Positions 46,501 to 56,629 of a stretch of 64,000 bases of DNA are shown piece by piece. The stretch comes from Hermatobates lingyangjiaoensis (taxonomy: Eukaryota > Arthropoda > Insecta > Hemiptera > Hermatobatidae): contig JAPFBL010000547.1 in the NCBI GenBank assembly GCA_026182355.1, positions 62,001-126,000 on the forward strand, written 5' to 3'. A model generated the notes under the pieces. The model saw nothing but the letters and a program-made list of their open reading frames with translations, did not search any database and had not been told where the DNA came from. The position numbers and the translations under genes are program-made. The first letter of the stretch is position 1, and each line of letters starts with the position of its first letter.

Positions 46501-49500
46501 AAATCATTAGCTAGAAAGCAGAAAAAAGGAAAAATAGAGCATGGTACAGTGGAAATGCTTCCTGAAATGCTTGTTTCGTCTATTCCGAAACCAACGTAAG
46601 TAGAGCGATTGTCAAGTTTACAAAAAGTGGCAATTGCCTTTTATAGTTTTATAAAAGTTTTATAGTTCAATCAAAATCAAAGATTTTAATGGTCAGCGTG
46701 TCACCAAATGACTGGACAAGCAAGGGTGGGCATTGGATAGTAGGAGAATTAGCTAAATCAAAAGAGCTAATTATCATTAGTATCAATGATAAGTAGATAT
46801 TTTCTGAGTACTATAATTACACAGTAATTGATTTAATGAGATAAAAGAAATTGGTTTCATTTATACTATTAAATTAGTTTACTACAGTTGTAAAATAACT
46901 AATATTCCATCTTTATTAATTTTATTAGTCATATTTGTAGGTTATTGTTTAATTTAATTAATCAATTGTTTTTTTCGAACTCCTATAGCATATATGCATT
47001 TATTTTCCCTGCAATGGAATGTATAAGTCATTGTAACTTTAATTATACATATATAATTGAAATTGATTTAGCTTCTATTACAATGTAATTTCTTTAGACC
47101 AAAAATCCTCAAAAAACCCATCTTTGAACTTTATATAATTAAATGTTTGCCCAGCTTTTTTTTGTTATATTTTAATAAATATGTAGAAATGTCACAATAA
47201 GCATAGTTGATTTGCAATCAAAGAAATCACCACAAAAAAATATAAATAATATTTGCTTTTTGACAAAATGTTAAGGTATTGTTAATTTAAGAAATATTAT
47301 GGTTTTGTTTAGTTTAAAAAATATTTCGGTTTGTTTAATTTAAGAAATATTATGGTTTTGTTTAATTTAAATTTACATTTTATTTTGTAACATTTTGAAA
47401 TATTTGTTTGATAATTGTTTAAATATTTCATTCGCCATCTGTGCTCTGTCTGTAATTAATATAATTATGAACTTATATATTTAAAGTTTAACAGTTTTTT
47501 GAAAGAAGTCCAAATTATTTATGATTTTTATAGTTGTTTTCTTTGGGTGTTCCTGTCGTATTATACTAAAATTCGGTTTATTATTTGTAAAATTAATTGT
47601 AAATATTATGTAAAAAATAATGTGTTAATTAATTATTGTTAACTGTACCCCTACCATAGGGAGGCTTTCGCTTCAAAAAGAAGTGTCAATAAAGCTTATT
47701 ATTATTATTATTATTATTATTATTTGCTTTTTGACAATGAACTAAATCGAAGGGTCTAAGATTTATATTATTTCCTTTAATTTTGTTGTGATATCTTTGA
47801 TGTATACAGTATAGAATATATACTAATATTTAAACTTTAAAATATGAGAATTCAAATGGTTTTTTTGTTGTTGCAGTGTTGCCTGTACTTTACCCGTACA
47901 AATAGTAAAATTGGTTTGGTTCCTTGTGGTAGTTGTTCCACCTCTTTCTTATCAGTGGATTAAGAATTATATTAAAACAAAAAGTGAAAAAGTAGAATCT
48001 GAGTAAGTCAACTTATTATTATTTTTACTTTTTTATTTTAAATACTGATATATTTTATATTTTAAATCTGTAGTTGTATCTTAATTTTTGTTCTTCGGAA
48101 AACTTAGAAAGATTTTTTGTACAAATGTCTCCTTCTATTTTTGAAGCAGTAAAATAGACACATAATGAATATTGATAAAATACTCTGAAAAGAGAGCTAT
48201 TGCCGTTTTTAGGGAATATATCAATGAATAACTGCTGTTATGATTTAAGACAGTGTTAATAATTTCAGGAAAGAATAGGTTTTAAAATAATAGTGCGTTT
48301 TTAGGGAAGAGCAAGTGGAAGAAGAAGAAGTGGTAGTTGTGAAGGAAAGAGGGCCACGAAGAAGGAAGGGAGGCTTCCAGGCTCCAGAAGTGAAAGAGGA
48401 CAGCTCTGGTGGGCACATGCCGGTGCAGGAGGCGAGTCAACTCGGGGTAAGATTGCGACAGGCGCTGTTTGATAATAAACTGAATCAAAAGTGTGATTGG
48501 TTGTGTTGTTTCTGCTCATTTGTTTATTACTCAGTCTACCACTTGTAGAAAGTTAATTTATTGAAAGTTCTGTTGTTTTTAGAGTTTACATTTGTATCAT
48601 TTATAGATTCATCGTCGACAGTTTGAATATTGAAAGATAGGAAGATGTATGTATTCTAAAGAAGAAAAAGTTGATAAAAAGACACACACAAAACTGGTGG
48701 CTGGCACATACAATCATCATTTTAAGGACTATCTTTCGACTCTTTTGAGTTGGGTCGTCCCCCTCGAAGGGAATAGCCGTTTCCCTGTTCTAGGACTCAC
48801 CTCGATCAAGATCAGGGGAGAGTGGGCAACTTGTATTGTCTTTCATTATGAAATGGCCTAGTTAGATTGAACGTTTACCTGTGACTTTGATCCAACAAGC
48901 GAGTACCAGTTTTCAAATCCATTACCCAAGTGATAGACCTTACCCAATAGTAAGGGTCGAGGGTTTAGCTCCCACTTGTTGCTATGCAGGCAATCTACCG
49001 AGATGATACTGCTTCTGACACAGCGACTCCCTAGAGAGTCTACCCTGGCTACATAGGGAACCACAGTCACCTCGAGGCCAACAGAATCTGACAGGTGTGC
49101 GGAACCCATAGGCCCTGCAGTCCCTCTTGTACCGACAATATTTTAAGAGTTCGTGGGTAGAAATCCGGAATCTAGCGTCCTACTGAGATGTGTTAGCTAC
49201 AGGTTAGATCACTAGTCACAATGCCTTCCGTCTATTGTCCAGAATATGCAAATAGCGTAACCTTGTCCACTCTCGCGGTGAGGACGCCGATGGGCAGGCA
49301 CATGGGAATCAGGGAAGGAGGACCCCCTCAGGGGTGGTGCTCCTGAGTTCTCGTGAGAGCAGAAACACACACAAAATGAGTATTCTCATTTATAATTTCT
49401 TCATTTGAGGTCGTATAACCGCTAAGAGCGAAAAGAAAGAGAAACCACACAACTCTCTGGCAGAATGAAAGTTGGCAACCGACAGATCAGCCACATTCTA

Positions 49501-52500
49501 GCTTGAATTGGTATTGATGAATTTGGAAAATATTTTCCTGCGTGGAAAAAATTGAGAACAAAACGGTTATTCCATTGATTACTTAGTGTAAACAGGCTTG
49601 TTAAATATTATATTAAAATTTCCTCAGTTGTTAATATTCCTTTATTTGATTTTGAGTTGTTATTTTCGTAAGTTGTGAGAAAACTGTTAAATGATAATTT
49701 CATTTTGTTTTCAGAGTCTATTATATATGATATTTTAGTCTAAAAAAAGGAGTTATTGTGATATAAAATTTTTAAAAAACCGCTAATACAAATACTTTAA
49801 ACACAGTATGAATTTCTTTGAATGGGACTTAGATCTTTCTATCAGTAAAGGTCCACGTTAAAGTTGTAATAGAAAGAGCTCATTTGAAATATGTATATGT
49901 TTTGAAATTAGGTTTGAAAATAATAAATACCTTTCTCATTATGCATTGCTGCCCAAAAAATATACATCACATCTGCATTCTAATGGTTGTTTTTGCTTTA
50001 ATAGCAATTTTATCCATCAAACTGTATGACTGTAGCCTAGTCTACAGTCTTTTGGGTCATATTGACCAACACACATCAGATATAATCAAAAAACCTTCAA
50101 AAGTAGATCATATGGTCTCAAAACTTGTAAATCCATTAAAATTTTGACATTTATTTATTTTATAATTACTGTACTTTAAATACAATGAAGAAAATAGAGA
50201 TAAAGCCTTTTTAAGTATGTGCTGTAATTAATTACATTTGAATCCATTTCCATGATTACAGTATTTATTTGTGGTGTAACTTTTCAGTATTAGAAAATAT
50301 GAAAATTGATATGTAAGGTTGTATTTTGACCTTTGAAACCCTAAAAAAAAGGCTTTTGGAGTAATTTAAATGTATTTTTATAATTGTAAAATGAAATGTC
50401 TAGGTTACGCCAGCTCCAGTTATCAAAGGAGGCTTATGGACTGATAATGACTTTGAAGACCTCATTAGATTAATGAAGAAATACCCCGCTGGTACTCAAG
50501 ACCGGTAATGTTTAATTAGTTATTAGTTCATGTTATACTTGTAGGAACGTATGGTTCCTTTCTCCAATTGACTGGAACTATAGAGGTCGATCTGATATAA
50601 ATTAGTGCTTGAAAATTAAATAAACTTTAAACAACAAATAAAAATATATCGTTAAGCTTAAAGAGGTGACCAACTTCATTAATAAAATCAGTTGAACTTC
50701 ATCTATATAAAAAGTCATCTTATTCCTATAACAGTGATGGCGAACCTATGACTCGCGGGTCTGACGCTGTCCCACGATTGCTTGGCAACCATTTCTTTGT
50801 TTAACGCGGGTTTATATTGCATAATTTATATACTACTTGTATTTTTTTCAAGCACTACATTGATCAAAAGCAATTTAAATTCTGTTTATAGCCTTCATTT
50901 TGATTATTACAGTTTTGAAGTTATGCAAATACCGAATACTCTTGTAGTATTTGAAATAAAGCAACAGTGTTGACAAAATATCAAATCAATTGTATAATTT
51001 TATTCATATTTTGAGCCCTGAAGAAAACTTAACATTACTGTGTTGAATGAAGAGGTCAAGAACTATTTGTGAATATTATATATATATATATTTAAAGTTC
51101 ATAGAAGGGGTTCTTGAGGATTTGGTCTAAAGAAAATTAAACTCCGGTTTATACGCTGACGTTTCACCAAAAATTGTTTAGCATTTTCATGGCTTGATTT
51201 TGAGGAAAAAACTATTTAACAGTCCATGATGCTTTTATCTACCAGCATCATAACAGATATCTGTTATGACTATGCCTATAGATAGTTTCCTTTAAACTAT
51301 CTAAAAATAATTATGTGGTATATCTTTTTAGTGTTTATTGTAAATTTTGTGTGAATGTAGATCTAAAGAAAGCACCACCAATTAAGCCAAAAAAAAGATT
51401 AGGTTCTAATTCTTTTGAAGGTAGCTCTTCGTGAACTCTCAAGTGCTCCTTCACGATACATCCCTCCGAAGGGGTTTTTTTTCCTGTAGATTCAAATAGG
51501 TTTATTGCAAAATCCCTGAATGTGTACATATATAAATCTGTTATTAAAATAAGCAGCAGCTTCTGCATTGACCAATTTCTTGTTGACACTCTCTAGTTTT
51601 CTTATCACTTTGCGGTGAGACTCTGGTAGCTTCCAAAGAAGGTTAGCGAAAGACATTAACACGCACAATAAACTTGAGGTGAACCATGAAAACACTTGAA
51701 TAAACCACTTTTCGAAAAAACCGTTTTAATCACTGAAATAACTATAACTAAAAGAACAATACATACAAGCTTTCGGCTGTCATTCGCCATCCTCAGGTAC
51801 AAACTAAAATTAATTAAGACTAATTAATTTTAATAACATATTTTAATTAAATTTAATTAAAATTAAATAAATAACATAACTTATTTTAATAACATATGCT
51901 TAAGGGAAGACCTGCTGCCATTGTACACACAAGAAATTGGACAATGCAGAAGCTGCTGCTTATTTTAATAACATATGCTTAAGGGAAGACCTGCTGTCAG
52001 ACTCGTAGATCCTGGGTTCAATACCCACTGTGGCCCTCAATTTATTCACGCAGGACGTGAATAAATCTGAGCACTTTGTCCCTCAAATAGTTAGCTAAAA
52101 TGAAGGACCCCCCCCCATGTAAAATGTTCATTGTATGGCACCACAACGGACTAATGTTCTGCCTATATGTGTTCTCTTGTGAGACCGCCACTGTATCCTT
52201 ACCTAACTTAAGAGTTGATCTTAATTATAATGTTGTTATAGTTCATTATTCTTAGGACGGGGTTTTTGTCTCTTAACTGTTACACTTTTTTGTTTTAATT
52301 ATTTAAATTTTTTCTTCAGATAATACACAAGTTTCGCACGCTTGAGTGTGTGTGTGTAAGGGAGAGAGAGAAATTTAAAAAGTCCTAGTACAAGCACAAA
52401 TGAAAAAAAAAAGAAACCTATCATTCAAGTTTTCCCATAATTTCTGCACCACAGTTTCTTTATTAATAATAATATAAGAACAGTGGGCAAACAGTTCAGA

Positions 52501-55500
52501 GAATATCACAAAGTTATACATTATTATAAGGGTTGTATGATATGTGGTATTGAAATTACTTAAAATTCATTATTCCTGTCTGTATTCATTAACGATAATC
52601 TTTTTTTTTTTTTTTTTAATTTTTAGGTGGGATAAAATTGGTGAATCCATGATGAGAGCTGCTGGTGAAGTAGCTCATATGGCTCACAAAATCAAAGGAG
52701 AAGGTTTCAACCCGTTCAAACAAGTATGTGAAGAACAAGAATTTTTTTTGCTCTAAAACTGTTAGTAAAATTAAATAAATCCGGAATATTAGTTTGTACA
52801 ATAACTCACTATGAGACTTTACAGATGCCTCTACATAAATAGTTTTATCAAACTGTATTTTAAAAGCACTGCAAGGAGGTTCCCATTTCTTATATTTCAG
52901 TATAAGCTGATAAACTTAAAGAAGTCACTACGTGTTGGAAACGTGTTGTTTTGATTATAAAACTAGTGTATGTAGAAACGGGAATTTATACCCAAAATCA
53001 GTTAGGATTTCACTCTGACATAGACCGTCCGTTACGATGGAAAGATTTTAGTCTTTTTTTTATCATTTTTCATTGTGGTTTGGACGTTGTATATATATTA
53101 CTTTAATGATGAACTACGGTCCAAAACGGACAGCTATTTTCGCTTTTCTAGAAAAGAAATTTCTAAGAATTTTTGGTATAAAGTCAACTTTCACATACAA
53201 CAACAAACAGCTGTGATCTCAAATTTTTGGATGAACTGTCTTCAAGAGAAAAAAAGGGAGACAGCTCAAACATGCCGGGGAATCTGCGGTTGATTTCCCA
53301 AATGTCTCTTCGACCTAGACTCCTTTTTTCTTTAAATGACAGAGTTTGAGATTGTGTTTTTTTATATTGTATGTGAATTTAAGTTTATTTTTGACCTTAA
53401 TATATATGTAACTTGAAAAGATGATTTATTTTTAATTTACTGTTTAATTGAATGTAATGGCGGAATCTCATGAATTGGTTTCCTGAGATTCTTTTTAAAA
53501 ATTATTTTTGAAGAATTATATAATATAATCATATTATAAAACAACATTTCGAAATGAGCACTGGTAATAAAAATCAATATTTAATCCACAGTAATAAATT
53601 CAGAAATATGACTAATATCTTTCAACCAAAATTCAGTATGAGTGAGAGTCCGATGAATACCGTTGTTTTAGTTGAAAGATCTGAGTCGCATTCTAAATTT
53701 CTTACCGTGATTTTGACTTTGATAATATTATATGTAGAATGTATTAAAAGGTCGAGGTTGGTGTTGTAGCCAGAAGAAGTAGATCCTGTTCCTGCAGTAC
53801 CAAAGAAAGTGAAGACTCGAGGAGGTAAAGGAGGAGAAGAGAATAATAGTGGGGGAGGCGATGCCTCCTGGAGTCAAGCACAGCAGAAAGCTCTTGAAAC
53901 AGCCTTAGCTAAATTCCCGAAAGGTTGTTCAGGAGATAGATGGGAGAAGATTACTGCTTGTGTTCCAGGCAAAACAAAGGTATGTCGTTCACTTGTATTG
54001 GTGTATTGGTTCACTTGTATTGGTGAATAATTCAAATTATCTATAACCACCATAAAATGGAGCTTAGCTATTTTAATTTAACTTAGTAATATACTCATTC
54101 ATCACACTGTGATCAATTTATATTCAGTGAACCCCATCTATCAATAATTCCATATTTTAATTAATTCTAAGATGGTAAAATCAAAAAACGACAGTAAGAA
54201 AATGTTGTAAAGCTCTTTTTTTAATGCTTTCCAGTGTATTTTCTTTGTTTGTGATCCTAAAACTGGCTCTAGATGTCATAATACAACCTTATCAACTTTT
54301 CAGAATTATGTTTGAATCTTTTTAGAATTGGATTTTCATTTTGCAAACCAGAAAATTATTCAACGCCAATTTTTTTTCATCTTTTGATGAACCGTGGAGG
54401 GAAAAGCGTAAAAAATTGAATGTACTCGTAGAATGCATTAATTTTTAATATGAATTATTTAAATATCTAATATTTTCAATGCGATGAATATATTTGTTGC
54501 GGGATATATACACTGTAAATATGACTTTTTTTTTTCTTTGTAATAGTAATATTTACTGCACAAATGTCACCTACTTTATCTGTGCCCCGAAAGCGTTTAG
54601 GTAATCATGTGTGTATTTTGAATGTTGAATATGTGCAGTGCGAATCGCAGTTGACTTCTTTTAATAAATAAGCATTCATCCAACTCGTTAATAAGCTCTT
54701 TAAAAAAAAATCGGTTAGGACCAAAAGAATCGGTATTACAAAGTCATGTCAATTTTCCAAGTATATGAATAACCTAGATGTTTCAACTATTCTATGATAT
54801 GCATATTATCTGAGTTATCGTTGACCTATTTTAATAGTAGCTGAAACATCGTGGGTACATGTTGTATACTGTTTATAGTATACTGCAAACAGTTCATAAG
54901 ATTTAGTAATATAAAGTATTTACTATTTTTTATTCTTCATGAAAGAAAGTAATTAAATAACAAAGATGCATATTTTTTTACACTGTCCGTCTTTCTCTTT
55001 TTATATCTGCGAATTTCAAAAATTACGTCTCCACACAAAAAATTTAATATTAAAACTAACAAAGTGTTTCGAACACTTAGTGGTCTTCTTCAGATTTACA
55101 TATAAAAACGAAAAATATACATATCTGTGAGCTTTAAGAACATCAGAGTGAATTATTTGAAATTGAATGGAATTATATGAATGTTGAATTGCACTATTGA
55201 GGTTTGAAACAAGGGAATTAGTATGCAAAATGAATTAATTACAGTGGTACCTCGGTTTTCGACCTCCTCAATATTTGAACAATTCGATTTTCGACCAAAA
55301 AAAAATTCGAGCTAAAAATGTTTCCGAATTCGAACAGATTTCGGTGTTCGAACACTCAGGCTGGGAACCGAAAATGCAATCACACCTCTGTTCAAAAGGT
55401 ATGTAAATGATACAAAATGGTTTATATTACTTCGTTTTTATGTTTATTCTATATTATGTACATATTTAGGTCTTTAATTTTGTTTAGATACACGTTTTCT

Positions 55501-56101
55501 TAATTTTTTAGGTATTTTTCTTTGGGTAAAACGGATTAAAAGACTTACCATTCTTTCTTATGGGAAAAAATGTTTCAGTTCTCGAACAAATCGGTTTTCG
55601 ACCAACAAACTCGAACGAATTATGGTCGACAACCGAGGTATCACTGTAATCCTAAACCTTAATGAAATATGACAATATACTGAAACATGAACCAATTTAT
55701 AAATAACTTAAATCAATCAGTATCCAATTTCAAATAATTCACTCTGATGTTCTTAAAGCTCACAGATATGTATATTTTTCATTTTTAGATGTAAATCTGA
55801 AGAAGAACACTAAGTGTTCGAAACGCATTGTTAGTTTTGATATTAAACTTTTTTGTGTGGAGATGTAATTTTTGAAATTCCCCAATATGTGTAAATATCA
55901 GACTATAACAGACTGCACATGTAATGAATTTCTCTGTTTTCTTCATACTCACCTCTTTGTGCTCATCTATTTTAGGACGAATGTTTACAAAGGTTCAAAT
56001 ACTTAGCCAATATAGTTAAAAAGAAGAAGGAGTTTCCTGCCGGTGAAGACAAAGAACCAACGTCTTCCAACCTGGAGACCCAGTACTCACAAGACTCATG
56101 A
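41577..56101 (+). CDS. DNAJC1: DNAJC1 (ERj1/MTJ1), ER membrane J-protein with two SANT domains
   Basis: Ten exons: 41577-41711, 41789-41890, 43956-44174, 46477-46595, 47877-48002, 48305-48446, 50404-50504, 52627-52723, 53770-53979 and 55976-56101 (TGA). All phases agree; 458 residues. Residues 1-18 are a signal peptide. A J domain spans about 36-100 with HPD at 64-66, ending DPKKRAIYSDVL. A membrane helix lies at about 125-146, and a second hydrophobic segment at about 199-218 (KLVWFLVVVVPPL). A strongly basic stretch KERGPRRRKGG near 245-255 fits the cytosolic ribosome-binding region of the family. SANT/Myb domains lie at about 293-345 (LWTDNDFEDLIRLMKKYP..RWDKIGE) and 382-436 (SWSQAQQKALETALAKFP..RWEKITA). 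In known members the luminal J domain stimulates BiP. Shorter than the human form (554). Introns carry many repeats. Confidence 0.95.
42050..42120. repeat. Small inverted repeat related to family A
   Basis: CCACAGTAAGGAATCAGAAA and TTTCTGATTTCTTACTGTGG are near-inverted copies next to a TA-rich tract. It may be the outer end of a family A-like palindrome, in DNAJC1 intron 2. Confidence 0.5.
42757..42945. repeat. Family C element, copy 2
   Basis: The minus strand carries CCTGAAGAAGAACACTAAGT then CTTCGAAACGCGTTGTTAG; outer ends TTTCAAAAATTACATCTCC and GGAGACGTACTTTTTGAAA are inverted. DNAJC1 intron 2. Confidence 0.75.
43021..43270. repeat. Palindromic element, family I
   Basis: Arms of about 105 bp meet near 43160 (GATTTGGAGCGATTCACATC and its reverse). 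Each has CCTGAAGACGAGGACATTGAAA, a hammerhead-like core with a weak stem II. Flanked by (TA)n at 43003-43020 and 43271-43286. Confidence 0.85.
43535..43855. repeat. Family C-type palindrome, copy 3
   Basis: Left arm has GTTTCAAACACTCCGTGTTC ATCATCAGG, right arm CCTGATGATGAACTCGAATT GTTTGAAATGCC. Outer ends ACGATAATTGAAAGT and ACTTTCAATTATCGT are inverted. (TA)n at 43508-43535 on the left. In DNAJC1 intron 2, about 100 bp before exon 3. Confidence 0.75.
44175..45300. other. DNAJC1 intron 3, first part
   Basis: No repeat partner identified. A tRNA-like stretch at 44222-44300 is discussed under rejected items. Confidence 0.4.
45318..46265. repeat. Family C half element, copy 4, split by a LINE insertion
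   Basis: CCTGAGGATGAACACTAAGTGTT ends at 45350 and the element resumes after the LINE as AGAAACGCGTTGTTGG with the TTTTGTGTGGAGAC end at 46240-46253. Rejoined in order, the halves follow the usual family C layout. Confidence 0.75.
45351..46204 (-). mobile_element. LINE-derived insertion with 13-bp target duplication
   Basis: Flanks AACACTAAGTGTT (45338-45350) and AACACTAATTGTT (46205-46217) form a target-site duplication with one difference. The plus strand begins with a T run, i.e. an A tail on the minus strand, so it is a minus-strand retrotransposon. Near its 3' end the minus strand codes GLCRFSKKEEETPLHLL, ATLLHRGRCFGTL and AKVLSFLETLKL, the Cys/His tail after RNase H in Jockey/R1-like LINEs; one expected Cys is lost. 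The 5' part is GC-richer, like a LINE 5' UTR, so the middle of the element is missing. Confidence 0.75.
46596..47876. other. DNAJC1 intron 4 with LINE/SINE-like 3' tail
   Basis: AATAAAGCTTATTATTATTA and further ATT repeats (47688-47724) resemble the microsatellite tail of a LINE or SINE; a GTACCCCTACCATAGGG block precedes it. A similar AAGCTTATTATTATT occurs at 37980. The rest is AT-rich. Confidence 0.45.
48700..49400 (-). mobile_element. LINE 5'-region fragment, minus strand
   Basis: Reverse complement of 48750-49030 matches 57100-57290: GCCTGCATAGCAACAAG, ACCAGTGGGTAAG-like words, AACTGGTACT and GGGGGACGACCCA. GC content well above the flanking intron. No intact frame. Confidence 0.65.
49401..50403. 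other. DNAJC1 intron 6, second part
   Basis: AT-rich, nothing assigned. A frame at 49884-50147 is open but has no recognisable motif or splice support. Confidence 0.4.
50736..50800 (+). mobile_element. hAT-like terminal sequence in DNAJC1 intron 7
   Basis: CAGTGATGGCGAACCTATGACTCGCGGGTC resembles a hAT end. No partner end found. Confidence 0.4.
51035..51095 (+). mobile_element. PLE N-terminal coding remnant running into (TA)n
   Basis: Reads LNEEVKNYL and then (TA)n at 51077-51091, the same junction seen at 17131-17245, 31190-31257 and 32800-32849. Confidence 0.45.
51490..51996 (-). mobile_element. PLE N-terminal coding and 3' end in inverted arrangement
   Basis: Minus strand at 51650-51550 reads RKLESVNKKLVNAEAAAYFNN. 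The plus strand at 51892-51919 and 51967-51994 carries a duplicated NICLREDLL-coding segment. At 51796-51764 the minus strand has CCTGAGGATGGCGAATGACA, GCCGAAAGCTTG, the PLE hammerhead-like motif with stem II GGC/GCC. Confidence 0.65.
51985..52140 (+). repeat. SINE-like repeat, copy 2
   Basis: GGGTTCAATACCCACTG at 52013-52029 resembles a Pol III B box. A perfect 10-bp hairpin TTTATTCACG-CAGGA-CGTGAATAAA lies at 52041-52065, followed by TCTGAGCACTTTGTCCCTCA as in 34753-34786. Confidence 0.5.
52965..53345. repeat. Decayed family A and K remnants
   Basis: 52990-53080 has the right arm of family A (GACCGTCCGTTACGATGGAA, TTCATTGTGGTTTGGACG). 53205-53345 resembles family K (GATGAACTGTCTTCAAGAGA and inverted GACAGAGTTTGAGATTGTG). 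In DNAJC1 intron 8. Confidence 0.6.
53980..55011. other. DNAJC1 intron 9, first part
   Basis: AT-rich, no feature recognised. Confidence 0.4.
55012..55895. repeat. Family C palindrome, copy 5, interrupted by a MITE
   Basis: Arms 55012-55241 and 55647-55895 are inverted copies (CATCAGAGTGAATTATTTGA and reverse; TTTCAAAAATTACGTCTCC and GGAGATGTAATTTTTGAAA). The right arm at 55799-55830 has CTGAAGAAGAACACTAAGTG then TTCGAAACGC, a hammerhead-like core with a 6-bp stem II. Confidence 0.85.
55242..55646. mobile_element. Pogo/Tigger-type MITE
   Basis: Ends CAGTGGTACCTCGGTTTTCG and, at the right, CGACAACCGAGGTATCACTG are the terminal repeats of pogo-like elements, flanked by TA on both sides (55240-55241 and 55647-55648). 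The body repeats TCGAAC/TTCGAC words. 405 bp, non-coding. Confidence 0.88.
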
Positions 56102-56285
56102 CGGCAACGATTCCACTCCCTCTGGGTCAACCATCTCTCAGTCCCAGAGTTTTTCATCAATTCAATATTACCTGATGTATTATACGTAATATTATTTATT
56201 GAATCTGTGTACAGTTTTTATTATTAATTTTGTTTTCTCTCAATATTTATGTGTAATATGGTTTTAATTATTTTTTTGTTTTCAA

Positions 56286-56291
56286 AATAAA
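56286..56291 (+). terminator. DNAJC1 polyadenylation signal
   Basis: AATAAA 185 bp after the DNAJC1 stop. Confidence 0.55.
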
Positions 56292-56629
56292 TTATAAAAG
56301 TTTCGATATTTTCACCCCTTTCAAACCTTTTTTCTTAAAATTTTGGAAAAGGTATGATTTTTTTTTTTAATTACAGATGAAAAATCACGTTTTACATCGT
56401 AAAAGTGTCATACCAGTTGTGGGTTATGCAGAAACATGAAGCTACTGTCTGTGTACAAGTATTTCTCTCCAAATTTATTATTTTTAGTGGAAACTTTAAG
56501 ATGAATAGTATAGAGTTATACTGTATTTTCATCTAATGCCAACAGTCCGCTGCAGTTTCTCGCTTTATAGACATTTTTGAATTTTACGATTTTGAACGTA
56601 TTTAACGTTTTTCCAACCAGAGTTTGAAT

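Noticed and set aside
48282..48519. Minus-strand frames over DNAJC1 exon 6
   Set aside because: Antisense to the acidic/basic coding exon; composition mirrors it.
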